This document shows positions 51,078 to 59,054 of a stretch of DNA of 64,000 bases, piece by piece. The number at the start of each line of letters is the position of its first letter. The first letter of the stretch is position 1. Below the pieces are notes generated by a model. The model was not told the origin of the DNA. It was given only the letters and a program-made list of their open reading frames with translations, and did not search any database. Source of the DNA: an uncultured Eubacteriales bacterium (GTDB lineage: Bacteria > Bacillota > Clostridia > Christensenellales > Aristaeellaceae). Where the stretch lies: NCBI GenBank assembly GCA_900315675.1, contig OMZY01000018.1:30306-94305 (forward strand), in the 5' to 3' direction. Position numbers and translations under genes: made by a program.

Positions 51078-51109
51078 GGGCTCCGGCGGCGACGCCGGGG
51101 CCCCTTTTT
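51078..51109 (+). terminator. Terminator-like hairpin just ahead of the phage module
   Basis: An 11-bp stem (51078-51088 with 51093-51103, one G-T pair) followed by CTTTTT ends 17 bp before the first phage gene. A weak promoter (TTGAAA near 51028, TATCAT near 51052) precedes it, so it may attenuate expression of the module. Confidence 0.7.
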
Positions 51110-51125
51110 GCTGAGGAGGGAAGAT

Positions 51126-51524
51126 ATGCCGGAAACCACAACCCTGTGCGGACTGCGCCGGGAACTGACAAAGGATCTGTTCGAGGAGCTGGCGGCGCTG
51201 CAGTGCACCACAGAGGAAATCCTGGGCTATATCGGCACCACGGAGAAAAAGCTGGAAAGCTGGTGCCGGAAAACTTACCGCCGTCCGCTGGAAGTCATGA
51301 TTCCCATGATCCGCAAGGACGGGCTCATTGCCATCCGCCGGGCCAGCTTTGACCAGCTGAAGAAAAGCGCCACCATCATCTCCCAGCAGTATAACCGCTT
51401 TGTGCCCCAGGCCTGCGCGGATCCGCGGGAGGAGACGGAGAACGCCATCCGCCTGCTGACGGCCGCGGTGACGCCCTCTCCGGAGGCGATGCGGGAACTG
51501 TACGGGGAAGGTGAGGAGGAATGA
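51126..51524 (+). CDS. Phage terminase small subunit-like protein
   Basis: A 132-residue protein. Residues 15-60 form a helix-turn-helix (DLFEELAALQCTTEEILGYI, then GTTEKKLESWCRKTYRRP), as in DNA-recognising terminase small subunits, and IRRASFDQLKKSATIISQQY is the later family pattern. It would bind the packaging site and recruit the large subunit. GGAGG lies 6 nt before the ATG, and the gene overlaps the next by four bases. Confidence 0.78.
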   Translation: MPETTTLCGLRRELTKDLFEELAALQCTTEEILGYIGTTEKKLESWCRKTYRRPLEVMIPMIRKDGLIAIRRASFDQLKKSATIISQQYNRFVPQACADPREETENAIRLLTAAVTPSPEAMRELYGEGEEE

Positions 51525-52771
51525 GCTTTCAGTTCCGGCCCTTTTCCCGCAAACAGAGCCGGCTGCTGAACTGGTGGCGGCCGGGATCCGGTTATGAGGA
51601 CCGGCGCATTGTCCTGGCGGATGGCGCCATCCGCAGCGGGAAGACCGTGGCCATGATCCTTTCCTTCCTGCTGTGGAGCCTGACCTGTTTCAGCGGAAAG
51701 GACTTTATCCTGGCGGGTGTCACCTCCGGCGCCCTGGCGCGCAACGTGCTGGGCCCGATGCTTTCCATGCTGGAAACCCTGGGTATTGACTATGAATGGA
51801 AGCGCGGGGAATCCCGGGTGATCATCGGGGAGAACAGCTATTACCTGTTCGGCGCGGACAAGGACAACGCCCAGGACAAGCTGCAGGGCATGACGGCCGC
51901 CGGCGCCTACGCGGACGAGGCGGCCCTGTTTCCCCGCTCCTTTATTGACCAGATGATCGGCCGCTGCTCCGTGGAGGGCAGCCGGATCTTCCTGAACTGC
52001 AACCCCAACGGCGCCTGGCACTATATCAAGACGGACTTTATCGACCGGGCGGAGGAGATCGGCCTGTACCGGCTGCACTTCACCATGGACGACAACCTGA
52101 CCCTTTCCCCGGAAATCCGGCAGAGCTATGCCCGGAGTTTTTCCGGGGTTTTTTACCGCCAGTATATCCTGGGCGAGTGGGTCAGCGCCGAGGGCGCGGT
52201 ATATCCCATGTGGGACGACCGGGAGAACACCTTCATCGAAGGAGAGCGGGAAGCGGAGGCGCTGCCCTTCCGGGATATGCGCCGCTTCTGCGCCGTGGAC
52301 TACGGCACGGTGAATCCCTGCGTGTTCCTGGACGTGCGGGACGACGGAAAAACCTTCTGGATTATGAAGGAATACTACTGGAATTCCGCGGTCCGAAGGC
52401 GGCAGAAAACGGACGCGGAGTACGCGGATGACCTGGCGGCGTTCCTGGATCATGACCGGAACACCCAGGTGATTGTGGATCCCAGCGCGGCCAGCTTCAA
52501 GGCAGAGCTCCGGAAGCGGGGTTACCGGGTGCTGGACGCGAAGAACGACGTGAGGGAAGGCATCGCCACCACGGCGGTATGCATCGGGAACCGGCGGATC
52601 CGGGTGGAACGGAACCACTGCCTTTCCCTGCTGGGAGAGGTCCACAGCTATGTGTGGGACGAGAAAGCCCGGCAGAAAGGGGAGGAGCGGCCGGTGAAGG
52701 TGCATGACCACGCAATGGACGCGGTACGCTATTTATGCCACACGAAAGCGTCTCGCTTTCGTGCGACATAA
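51521..52771 (+). CDS. Phage terminase large subunit
   Basis: A 416-residue packaging motor with ATPase and nuclease domains. GAIRSGKT (35-42) is Walker A and YADEA (130-134) Walker B with the catalytic glutamate. The nuclease aspartates are likely in VDYGTVNP (near 264), VDPSAA (near 325) and DHAMDA (near 398). All key parts are present, so the enzyme could be active. The last ten residues (HTKASRFRAT) are encoded by one arm of a long hairpin and look like an added tail. Confidence 0.92.
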   Translation: MSFQFRPFSRKQSRLLNWWRPGSGYEDRRIVLADGAIRSGKTVAMILSFLLWSLTCFSGKDFILAGVTSGALARNVLGPMLSMLETLGIDYEWKRGESRVIIGENSYYLFGADKDNAQDKLQGMTAAGAYADEAALFPRSFIDQMIGRCSVEGSRIFLNCNPNGAWHYIKTDFIDRAEEIGLYRLHFTMDDNLTLSPEIRQSYARSFSGVFYRQYILGEWVSAEGAVYPMWDDRENTFIEGEREAEALPFRDMRRFCAVDYGTVNPCVFLDVRDDGKTFWIMKEYYWNSAVRRRQKTDAEYADDLAAFLDHDRNTQVIVDPSAASFKAELRKRGYRVLDAKNDVREGIATTAVCIGNRRIRVERNHCLSLLGEVHSYVWDEKARQKGEERPVKVHDHAMDAVRYLCHTKASRFRAT

Positions 52772-52776
52772 ATAGC
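52728..52776. repeat. Long hairpin over the end of the large-terminase gene
   Basis: Arms 52728-52750 and 52754-52776 (23 bp, two G-T or mismatched positions) surround a 3-nt loop and include the stop codon. There is no T run; it adjoins a heptamer array. Confidence 0.8.
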
Positions 52777-52891
52777 AATTAACAATTAATAATTTACAAT
52801 GAACAATTATATAGTGTTTCCGCTTATGTTCCCGGTTGCACGCGACAAAGTAAAACAATTATGAATTGTGAATTATGAATTATGAATTGAA
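52777..52891. repeat. Inverted pair of heptamer arrays between terminase and portal genes
   Basis: AATTAAC/AATTTAC-type units at 52777-52811 face AATTATG/AATTGTG units at 52856-52891. The right array supplies the ATG of the portal gene. Confidence 0.85.
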
Positions 52892-54182
52892 CTCTCGCCG
52901 CCTCAGCGGCGCAGACGGCTATTCCAACAGTGCGGCGTTCCTCGGGGATGAGTCGCCGCTGCTTTCCTCCGGAACTTTTGTCCGCTCCGGGCTGACCTCG
53001 GATCCGGAGCTGCTGACGGCCATGTACCGGGAATCCTGGCTGACCAAGCGGATCATCGACACCCCTTCGGAGGATATGACCCGGGCCTGGTACCGGCTCT
53101 CCGCGGCCCGGGAGCCGGAGGAGATCCACGCCCTGCGCCGGCTGGAAGCCCGCCACAGCGTGAAGCAGGAGCTGACCAACGCCCTGCGCTGGGCGCGGCT
53201 GTACGGCGGCTCCCTGGCCCTGATGGTGATCCGGGGCGAGGAGGACCGGCTGGACCGGCCGCTGGAGCAGGACCTGCTGCTGCCGGACTGTTTCCAGGGG
53301 CTGCTGGTGCTGGATCGGGCGCAGGGGATCGAGCCTTCAGCGGAACTGGTTGCAGACCTGGACGATCCCGATTTCGGGCTGCCGGAATACTACACCGTGA
53401 ACCTGGAAACGGAAGGATACCGGACCGTGCGGCTGCATCACTCCCGGGTGCTGCGGTTTGTGGGCCGGGAGCTGCCCCGGGGAGAAACCATCCGGGAAAA
53501 CTTCTGGGGCGCCAGCGAAATGGAGCATATCCGGGACGAGCTGCTCAAGCGCAGCGCGGCTTCCGCCAACATCGCCCAGCTGATTTTCCAGGCGAACATC
53601 ACAACGCTGAAGATGTCGGACTTCGGGGAACTGCTGGGTACCGGAACGGAGGAGCAGCGTCGGAACCTGGAACAGGCCATGGGCCTGGAGAACCGGTTCC
53701 GAACCTCCTTCGGCATCCAGCTGCTTTCAAAGGACGACTGCCTGGAGAATCATGCCTACTCCTTTGCCGGGCTGAGCGAGATCTACGAGCAGTTCATGAT
53801 GGATATGGCAGGCGCTGCGGAGATTCCGGCGACCCGGCTGTTCGGCCGTTCGCCCCAGGGCATGAACGCCACGGGCGAATCGGATCTGAAAAATTACTAC
53901 GACATGATCGCCTCCCTGCAGGAACGGCTGCTGCGCCCGGCGCTGGAGAAGCTGCTGCCGGTGATGGCCGTCTCCTGCTGGGGTTATGTGCCGGAGAACC
54001 TGGAGATTGTGTTTGAGCCGGTGATGACCAGCAGCCCCGCCGAGCGGGCGGAGCTGGTGCAGAAACTGTCGGCGGATGTGATTGAAGGCTTTAAGTGCGG
54101 CCTGTTCACCCGGGAGGAAGCGATCGCGGAACTGAAAGCGCGGGGAGAGGAGATGGGAACGTATAAGACAATTCAGAATTAA
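52875..54182 (+). CDS. Phage portal protein, DUF1073 family
   Basis: A 435-residue portal, which would form the dodecameric DNA channel at one capsid vertex. WLTKRIIDTPSEDMTRAWY (55-73) and RWARLYGGSLALMVIRG are DUF1073 signatures, and PATRLFGRSPQGMNATGESD (near 320-340) is the conserved crown region. The first residues (MNYELN) and the last (TIQN) with its stop are encoded by heptamer repeats. No ribosome site is visible, so native ends may have been replaced. Confidence 0.88.
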   Translation: MNYELNSRRLSGADGYSNSAAFLGDESPLLSSGTFVRSGLTSDPELLTAMYRESWLTKRIIDTPSEDMTRAWYRLSAAREPEEIHALRRLEARHSVKQELTNALRWARLYGGSLALMVIRGEEDRLDRPLEQDLLLPDCFQGLLVLDRAQGIEPSAELVADLDDPDFGLPEYYTVNLETEGYRTVRLHHSRVLRFVGRELPRGETIRENFWGASEMEHIRDELLKRSAASANIAQLIFQANITTLKMSDFGELLGTGTEEQRRNLEQAMGLENRFRTSFGIQLLSKDDCLENHAYSFAGLSEIYEQFMMDMAGAAEIPATRLFGRSPQGMNATGESDLKNYYDMIASLQERLLRPALEKLLPVMAVSCWGYVPENLEIVFEPVMTSSPAERAELVQKLSADVIEGFKCGLFTREEAIAELKARGEEMGTYKTIQN

Positions 54183-54204
54183 GAATTCAGAATTCAGAAT
54201 TAAA
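54171..54204. repeat. Heptamer array, AATTCAG type, ending the portal gene
   Basis: About five units (AATTCAG, AATTAAG). It encodes the last residues and the stop of the portal gene. Confidence 0.8.
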
Positions 54205-54225
54205 ACTGTTGCTCATCCGGTAAAT

Positions 54226-54247
54226 AAAAAACAGCTCGAAAGAGCTG
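54226..54247 (-). terminator. Terminator of the reverse-strand lipoprotein gene
   Basis: CAGCTC-GAAA-GAGCTG (54232-54247), followed on the reverse strand by TTTTTTA. Confidence 0.8.
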
Positions 54248-54263
54248 CTTTTGCCATTATGAA

Positions 54264-54668
54264 TTAATTCTCTGCCGTGGTGACTCGGACAAAGGCGATG
54301 CTGCCTTTGGCCTTGTGGCCGGTAACGGAGATGTGATAGGTGCCGGCTTCTGAGATGGGCAGGAGCATCTCGCCGTTCTTCTGGCCGGAACCCCTGTAAA
54401 GCGGGGTTTGCCCATCCATGCCGACGACGATGTCCACGGTGCCCTGGGTATGGGAATACTCGATGTGGAGCTGCTCACCCTCGGCCAGGACCAGATCCGC
54501 GGAATCCTCACGGTTCAGCGTGGTGTAATTCATGCGGAAGCTGTTTTCGTCGGCTGTCCGTGAACCGTCAAAAACACTTTCACTGACGGTTCCGCAGCCG
54601 GACAGCGTCAGGGTGAGAAGGACCAGCAGGCAGGCTGCCGCGATTGTCTTCAGGACTGTTTTCTTCAT
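54264..54668 (-). CDS. Small lipoprotein of unknown function
   Basis: A 134-residue lipoprotein; signal peptide with lipobox TLSGC (C at about 25). The C-terminal 60 residues form a beta-rich unit (GTYHISVTGHKAKGSIAFVRV), as in small beta-sandwich proteins. GGAGA lies about 7 nt before the ATG at 54668. The stop lies in a short heptamer remnant. It is the first of three reverse-strand genes that interrupt the phage head genes. Confidence 0.75.
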   Translation of the reverse strand: MKKTVLKTIAAACLLVLLTLTLSGCGTVSESVFDGSRTADENSFRMNYTTLNREDSADLVLAEGEQLHIEYSHTQGTVDIVVGMDGQTPLYRGSGQKNGEMLLPISEAGTYHISVTGHKAKGSIAFVRVTTAEN

Positions 54669-54740
54669 GGTTCCGATCTCCTTATGAATGATATGTGAAT
54701 GCCTTGCCCCAAAGGCACAGATCAACAACGGGAAAGAAAA

Positions 54741-55076
54741 TCAGTAATTGTGATATCCGTAGGAATCTTCCTTTTCCTGCGCGATTCTGTCCTGCTCGTC
54801 CTGATGGTTCTTTTTACCCTGATAGCTGAAGATGAGCCACAGGGCAATCATCGGAACGGTCGCCAGGAGAAGAACAAGAAACAGATCAGACAGGCCGCCG
54901 AACAGAATCAGGAGGAGAAGGAACGCAACGCAAACGGTTCCGAGCAGCACCCGCTGGCCGGTGGTGAACGTTGAAATCCCGTAGTTCTTTATATACCTGA
55001 ATCTCATGATCAGGGGAGCTTCCTTCGGCTTGATGCTTTCGGCTTTAATGTTCTTCCAGCTCCTGTAGGTACCCAT
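54741..55076 (-). CDS. Small two-helix membrane protein
   Basis: A 111-residue protein with two adjacent hydrophobic segments (about 41-62 and 63-84) and a charged C-terminus. No family is recognised. AAAGGAGG precedes the ATG. Its position with the lipoprotein and flippase genes suggests a cellular origin. Confidence 0.7.
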   Translation of the reverse strand: MGTYRSWKNIKAESIKPKEAPLIMRFRYIKNYGISTFTTGQRVLLGTVCVAFLLLLILFGGLSDLFLVLLLATVPMIALWLIFSYQGKKNHQDEQDRIAQEKEDSYGYHNY

Positions 55077-55224
55077 CGGTCCGGCCTCCTTTCAGCGTAT
55101 ACGGCGGGTTTCACCGTGAGAAAAGCATATCATCCCGGCGCGGAAAATAACAGGGCCGGATGCGAAAAATAAAATAGTTATTTCACGGGCGCGGGAACAA
55201 TAGCGCCGGGAAACAGGGCTGCAG

Positions 55225-55270
55225 GCGCAAAAAAGAAATACCGGCCGAGTTTCAGCCGGTATTTCTTTTC
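55225..55270 (-). terminator. Terminator of the flippase gene
   Basis: A 14-bp stem (55232-55245 with 55255-55268) with A-rich and T-rich flanks, just after the reverse-strand stop. Confidence 0.85.
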
Positions 55271-55278
55271 GTATGCTG

Positions 55279-56889
55279 TTATGCCTTTTTCCTGCGGAAA
55301 CGGGCGGGCAGGTGATCCGGATTAATCGCTTTGAACAGGAGAGCTGCGCCCAGGTAGACAATGGCGCCGACTCCGATACAAACCACTACCAGCAACAGCT
55401 GCTTTGACAAGCCCGCACTGAGCAGACCTTGCTCGCCGCCGAAGATATAGTTGTAGATCGCCCAGACAGCACCACCCATCACAGCAGCAGCTCCCAATGG
55501 ACGGATAATGATATTCATCACCGAGAACCTGTAGCCGGTGTATTTACAGGTATAGTACAGGTTGGGAATCATCGAAACTGTATAGCATGTCAGTGATGCG
55601 ATAGGCGCACCGTGAATGTTGATATCATATCGACTGACCAGGATGGCGTTCAGGGCAATCTTACAAACGACGCCTGCTACCAGAGTCAGCATGGCAATCT
55701 TCTGCTTGCCTGCACCCTGTAAGGCTCCTGAGGTTGCCTGTACCATGGTGAACAGGATGATGGTCATGGCTGAAAACTCCAGAAGACTGCTGGCTATGAG
55801 TAATTCTGCAAGCTTATAGCTTCTGCCGAAGCACAGGAAAACAATTGGTTTGGCCAGCAAGCTCATACCGATGGAACAGGGGAAGCCGACCACCGAGGCA
55901 ACCTGAAGGCCGATACCGGTTTCCCGGGCTACAAATTTCATATCTTTCCGTGCCAGACCGGAAGCGACAGCGGGAACCAGGTTGGTGGACATGGCCATGG
56001 CCAAGGCGGTAGGTACATTGATCAACGGGAAAACAATACCGGTCAGGAGACCGTGACGGGCTTGTGCTGCCTTGTCCGTAAATCCTGAATCCATCATCAG
56101 GCTCTTGAGCATTGATGCGTCGATGGAGTTGGAAAGGGGCACGATACAGGCACCTAACGTGATCGGGATTGCGATCATCACAATGCGTTTAGCCAGCGTA
56201 CGGCCGGAAATGGGAGATTCGTTCGGAAGGGCTGGCTGTGTTTTCACAAAATGGCAGCGGATGATCATATACAGCATGGCGGCACATTCCGCCAGGGAGG
56301 TGCCCAGCAGGGCGCCGGCGCTGCCCATAATCCAGCCTGTTTCTTCGCCGCCCCGGGCAAAGCCGATGGAGGCCAGGGGCAGGGCGATCGCTACCTTACC
56401 GACCTGTTCAATCAGCTGGCTGACGGCGGTGGGCATCATGCGGCGCATGCCCTGCATATAGCCCCGGTAGGCGCTCATGATGCAGACGAAGAACAGGGAA
56501 GGCGCAATACAGATGAAGCTTTGATAGCCTTCCGGAGTCTTGACAATTACTGCAAGCAGGCGGGAACAAAGCAGCAGGATAATGGTGGAAACTATGCCAA
56601 GTACGGTCAGCAGCTTCAGGGCTGTTTTGAAAACACGGCGGGCGTTGCCCGGTTCCCCGATGGTGATGTAATGGGAAACCATACGGGAAATGGCTACCGG
56701 TATACCGGCAGAGGTGATGCTCAGAAGCAGGTTGTACCAGGGCATAACCTGTCCGAAGAGTCCCATTCCCAAACTGCCGATCATGTTGGAAAGCGGGATT
56801 CGGAACAGAACGCCGACAACTTTACAGATGAGTCCGGCTACACCCAGTACGGAAATGCCGCCGATCAGGCTGCGCTGTCTTTGAGTCAT
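55279..56889 (-). CDS. MOP-superfamily flippase, SpoVB / polysaccharide export type
   Basis: A 536-residue integral membrane protein with about fourteen helices. The N-terminus (GGISVLGVAGLICKVVGVLF) and the AYRGYMQGMRRMMPTAVSQLIEQ stretch (near 145-165) are typical of SpoVB, Wzx and MurJ-like lipid-linked sugar flippases. It would move cell-wall or polysaccharide precursors across the membrane. The ATG at 56889 has AAGGAAG just upstream. It lies on the opposite strand between portal and protease genes of the phage module, an odd place for a cellular gene. Confidence 0.88.
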   Translation of the reverse strand: MTQRQRSLIGGISVLGVAGLICKVVGVLFRIPLSNMIGSLGMGLFGQVMPWYNLLLSITSAGIPVAISRMVSHYITIGEPGNARRVFKTALKLLTVLGIVSTIILLLCSRLLAVIVKTPEGYQSFICIAPSLFFVCIMSAYRGYMQGMRRMMPTAVSQLIEQVGKVAIALPLASIGFARGGEETGWIMGSAGALLGTSLAECAAMLYMIIRCHFVKTQPALPNESPISGRTLAKRIVMIAIPITLGACIVPLSNSIDASMLKSLMMDSGFTDKAAQARHGLLTGIVFPLINVPTALAMAMSTNLVPAVASGLARKDMKFVARETGIGLQVASVVGFPCSIGMSLLAKPIVFLCFGRSYKLAELLIASSLLEFSAMTIILFTMVQATSGALQGAGKQKIAMLTLVAGVVCKIALNAILVSRYDINIHGAPIASLTCYTVSMIPNLYYTCKYTGYRFSVMNIIIRPLGAAAVMGGAVWAIYNYIFGGEQGLLSAGLSKQLLLVVVCIGVGAIVYLGAALLFKAINPDHLPARFRRKKA

Positions 56890-56977
56890 AAAGCTTCCTT
56901 TCTGAATCACAGAATGAAATCCCGGACATTATATCACAAATAGGGAAAAAGGAAAAATTACGGGGAGGGCTGACGCC

Positions 56978-58348
56978 ATGCACTATTACGGAACGCGACT
57001 TTCAGACAATCTGTCTTTCAGGGAACCGGAGGGATATCTGCTCTGCCTGAACGTGCCGGTGGCACGGACGGGTACGCAGGAATACCTGCCGGAGGAGCTG
57101 GGAATCAGCACCAATTCAGAATTCAGAATTCAGAATTCAGAATTATCGCCTGCGGGCGGGAATGAGAATGGGCTTATTCCTGTGTACAGGCCTGAAGAAG
57201 AGGTATTCTCGCCGGCGACGATTGCATCGTTTGAGGGAATGCCGGTGACCAACGATCATCCGCCCGAAGGGGTGGATGTTTCCAATATCCGGGCCCTGCA
57301 GAAGGGCCATGCCCACAACGTCCGGCGGGGGAGCGGAGCGGAATCAGACCTGCTGCTGGCAGATCTGATCATTACTGATCCCGCCCTGATCACCGCGATC
57401 CTGGAGGAGGGAAAACGGGAAATCTCCTGCGGCTATACCTATGAGCTGTGCGAGGAGGACGGACAGTATATTCAGCGGAAGATCCGCGGGAACCATGTGG
57501 CGGTGGTGGACGCCGGCCGCGCCGGTTCCCGCGTTTCTATCAGGGACAGGCGGCCTGCCGCGCAGGCATGCGGCAAGCCGCGGCCCTTAAAGGAAACCAA
57601 AGATGAAAGGAGACAGAACATGATGAAGAAATCCCTGTCCAAGGTACTGGCCCGGATGGCCAAAGACGGCGACATTGAAACGGTCGCCGGGATCATTGAG
57701 GAAATGATCGACCCCGCCGGGGAGGAGGAACCCGTTCAGGCGGAGGGCGGCGAGACCACGGTGATCGTGGAGACGCCGGCGGAAGAACCCGCGGAGGAGA
57801 CGCAGGCGGAGGAAACAAAGAACATCATCATCGATGAAAGCGGCCTGAGCGGCGTGCTGGAACGCCTGGACCGGATCCTGGCGCTGCTGGAGGGTTCCGC
57901 GGTGGGCAGCGCGGAGGATGAGGATCCCGCGGAGGCCGCGGTGGCGGAAGCCCTGGAGGAAGCGGCGCAGGAAACGCAGGATCCGGCTGCGGAAGAACTG
58001 GCTGCCGCGATGGAGGAAATCCTGGATCCCGTGGCCTCGGTCATCCTGGAGGATGAAGTGGAGGAAAGCGAACCGGAAGATTCCCGGATGAACCTGGACG
58101 CGCTGCGCGCCGCCGTCGGCGCGATCCGTCCGGCCCTGGCCCGCCTGCCCCGCAGCGTGAGAAAACAGGTGATCGGGGATATCGCCGCCCGGATCCGCAG
58201 GACGCGGGATCACCGGGCGGACGCTTCCGGCGTCTACGCCGCCCTGGCTTCGGCCCAGCGGCGCACAGTCCCCGTTTCCGCGGACCTGGGACGCCGGATT
58301 ATGAAAAAGCGCAACGCCAGTTATAAGGAGGGAAACCGTCGTGGGTAA
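56978..58348 (+). CDS. Phage DUF2213 protein: probable prohead protease with C-terminal scaffold
   Basis: A 456-residue protein. Residues 70-195 are the DUF2213 domain (MPVTNDHPPEGVDV, GKREISCGYTYEL, RGNHVAVVDAGRAGSRVSI), likely the maturation protease. Residues 215-456 are acidic, repetitive and helical, as in capsid scaffolds. Residues 46-56 (NSEFRIQNSEL) are encoded by a heptamer array inserted in frame. The start has GGGAGGG upstream. It overlaps the next gene by eight bases. Confidence 0.82.
   Translation: MHYYGTRLSDNLSFREPEGYLLCLNVPVARTGTQEYLPEELGISTNSEFRIQNSELSPAGGNENGLIPVYRPEEEVFSPATIASFEGMPVTNDHPPEGVDVSNIRALQKGHAHNVRRGSGAESDLLLADLIITDPALITAILEEGKREISCGYTYELCEEDGQYIQRKIRGNHVAVVDAGRAGSRVSIRDRRPAAQACGKPRPLKETKDERRQNMMKKSLSKVLARMAKDGDIETVAGIIEEMIDPAGEEEPVQAEGGETTVIVETPAEEPAEETQAEETKNIIIDESGLSGVLERLDRILALLEGSAVGSAEDEDPAEAAVAEALEEAAQETQDPAAEELAAAMEEILDPVASVILEDEVEESEPEDSRMNLDALRAAVGAIRPALARLPRSVRKQVIGDIAARIRRTRDHRADASGVYAALASAQRRTVPVSADLGRRIMKKRNASYKEGNRRG
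57113..57144. repeat. Heptamer array inside a coding region
   Basis: Four perfect AATTCAG units plus AATT. This is the only array inside a gene body, and it belongs to the type and orientation that has no stop codon in any frame. Confidence 0.9.
57620..58348 (+). CDS. Nested scaffold protein from an internal start
   Basis: An in-frame ATG at 57620 is preceded by AAAGGAG with a 7-nt spacer, exactly where the protease domain ends and the acidic helical part begins. Translation from here would give a 242-residue free scaffold, as in the C/Nu3 arrangement of phage lambda. Whether it is used is not shown by sequence alone. Confidence 0.6.
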   Translation: MMKKSLSKVLARMAKDGDIETVAGIIEEMIDPAGEEEPVQAEGGETTVIVETPAEEPAEETQAEETKNIIIDESGLSGVLERLDRILALLEGSAVGSAEDEDPAEAAVAEALEEAAQETQDPAAEELAAAMEEILDPVASVILEDEVEESEPEDSRMNLDALRAAVGAIRPALARLPRSVRKQVIGDIAARIRRTRDHRADASGVYAALASAQRRTVPVSADLGRRIMKKRNASYKEGNRRG

Positions 58349-58841
58349 GGTACAGGCAGTCTTTGGCAACGGCAGTCCCGGAGCGATTACCCGCTCCGTG
58401 GACGATATTGTGATCTCCGTGAAGAACGCATACAGCGGGGAGATTGCTTTCGGAACGCCCGTCTTCCTGGAGGCCGGCGGCGCCGTGCCATTCAATACGG
58501 CAGCGCCGCAGGAGTACAGCAGCTTCCTGGGCTTCGCGGTCCGGGTGGCGGATAAAACGCCGGATACCTATCCCCAGGACCAGTCCGGAGAAGAACAGGC
58601 CGGCACCTGGAAGCCGGGCGATGTGATGGAAGTGCTGGTCCGGGGCGGAATCACCGTGGAGCTGGCCGCCGGCGGGGAAACCGGAGACCCGGTTTATCTC
58701 CGCAAATCCGACGGCGCCCTGACCGCGGTTTCCGGACAGGAAGGCACCACGGTCCTCCTGGAGAATGTCCGCATCCGCCGTCCCGCCGGCGCGGGAGGAC
58801 GGAACACGGAAGTGACCGTGAATAAAAGAAACCTTATATAA
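58341..58841 (+). CDS. Phage structural protein, probable capsid decoration (DUF2190-like)
   Basis: A 166-residue beta-rich protein between scaffold and capsid genes, the usual place for a decoration or stabilising protein. It begins with GTG at 58341 after AAGGAGG. ITRSVDDIVISVKN and GDPVYLRKSDGALTAVSG resemble small capsid-associated proteins. The stop sits at the edge of a heptamer array. Confidence 0.65.
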   Translation: MGKVQAVFGNGSPGAITRSVDDIVISVKNAYSGEIAFGTPVFLEAGGAVPFNTAAPQEYSSFLGFAVRVADKTPDTYPQDQSGEEQAGTWKPGDVMEVLVRGGITVELAAGGETGDPVYLRKSDGALTAVSGQEGTTVLLENVRIRRPAGAGGRNTEVTVNKRNLI

Positions 58842-59026
58842 TTCAGAATTCAGAATTAAGAATTCAGAATTAATAGTGTACGAATAACTGGTATTATGAC
58901 ATAACAGAAAACAACTCACAATTCAGAATAATAAATTCAGAACGAAACAAGAGAAGATGAAATGCTGTTCATCGCCATTGGCAGTTCAACAAATAATTCT
59001 GAATTCTGAATTCATAATTCTGAATT
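58839..59026. repeat. Inverted pair of heptamer arrays ahead of the capsid gene
   Basis: AATTCAG units at 58839-58874 face their reverse complement (AATTCTG) at 58991-59026. A degenerate patch lies between at 58916-58941. No promoter is obvious. Confidence 0.85.
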
Positions 59027-59054
59027 TGGTTTCAACCACGAAGGGAGTTTTGCT

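Noticed and set aside
57113-57144. Frameshift or pseudogene in the phage protease gene
   Set aside because: The array keeps the frame open and the DUF2213 motifs downstream are in the same frame.
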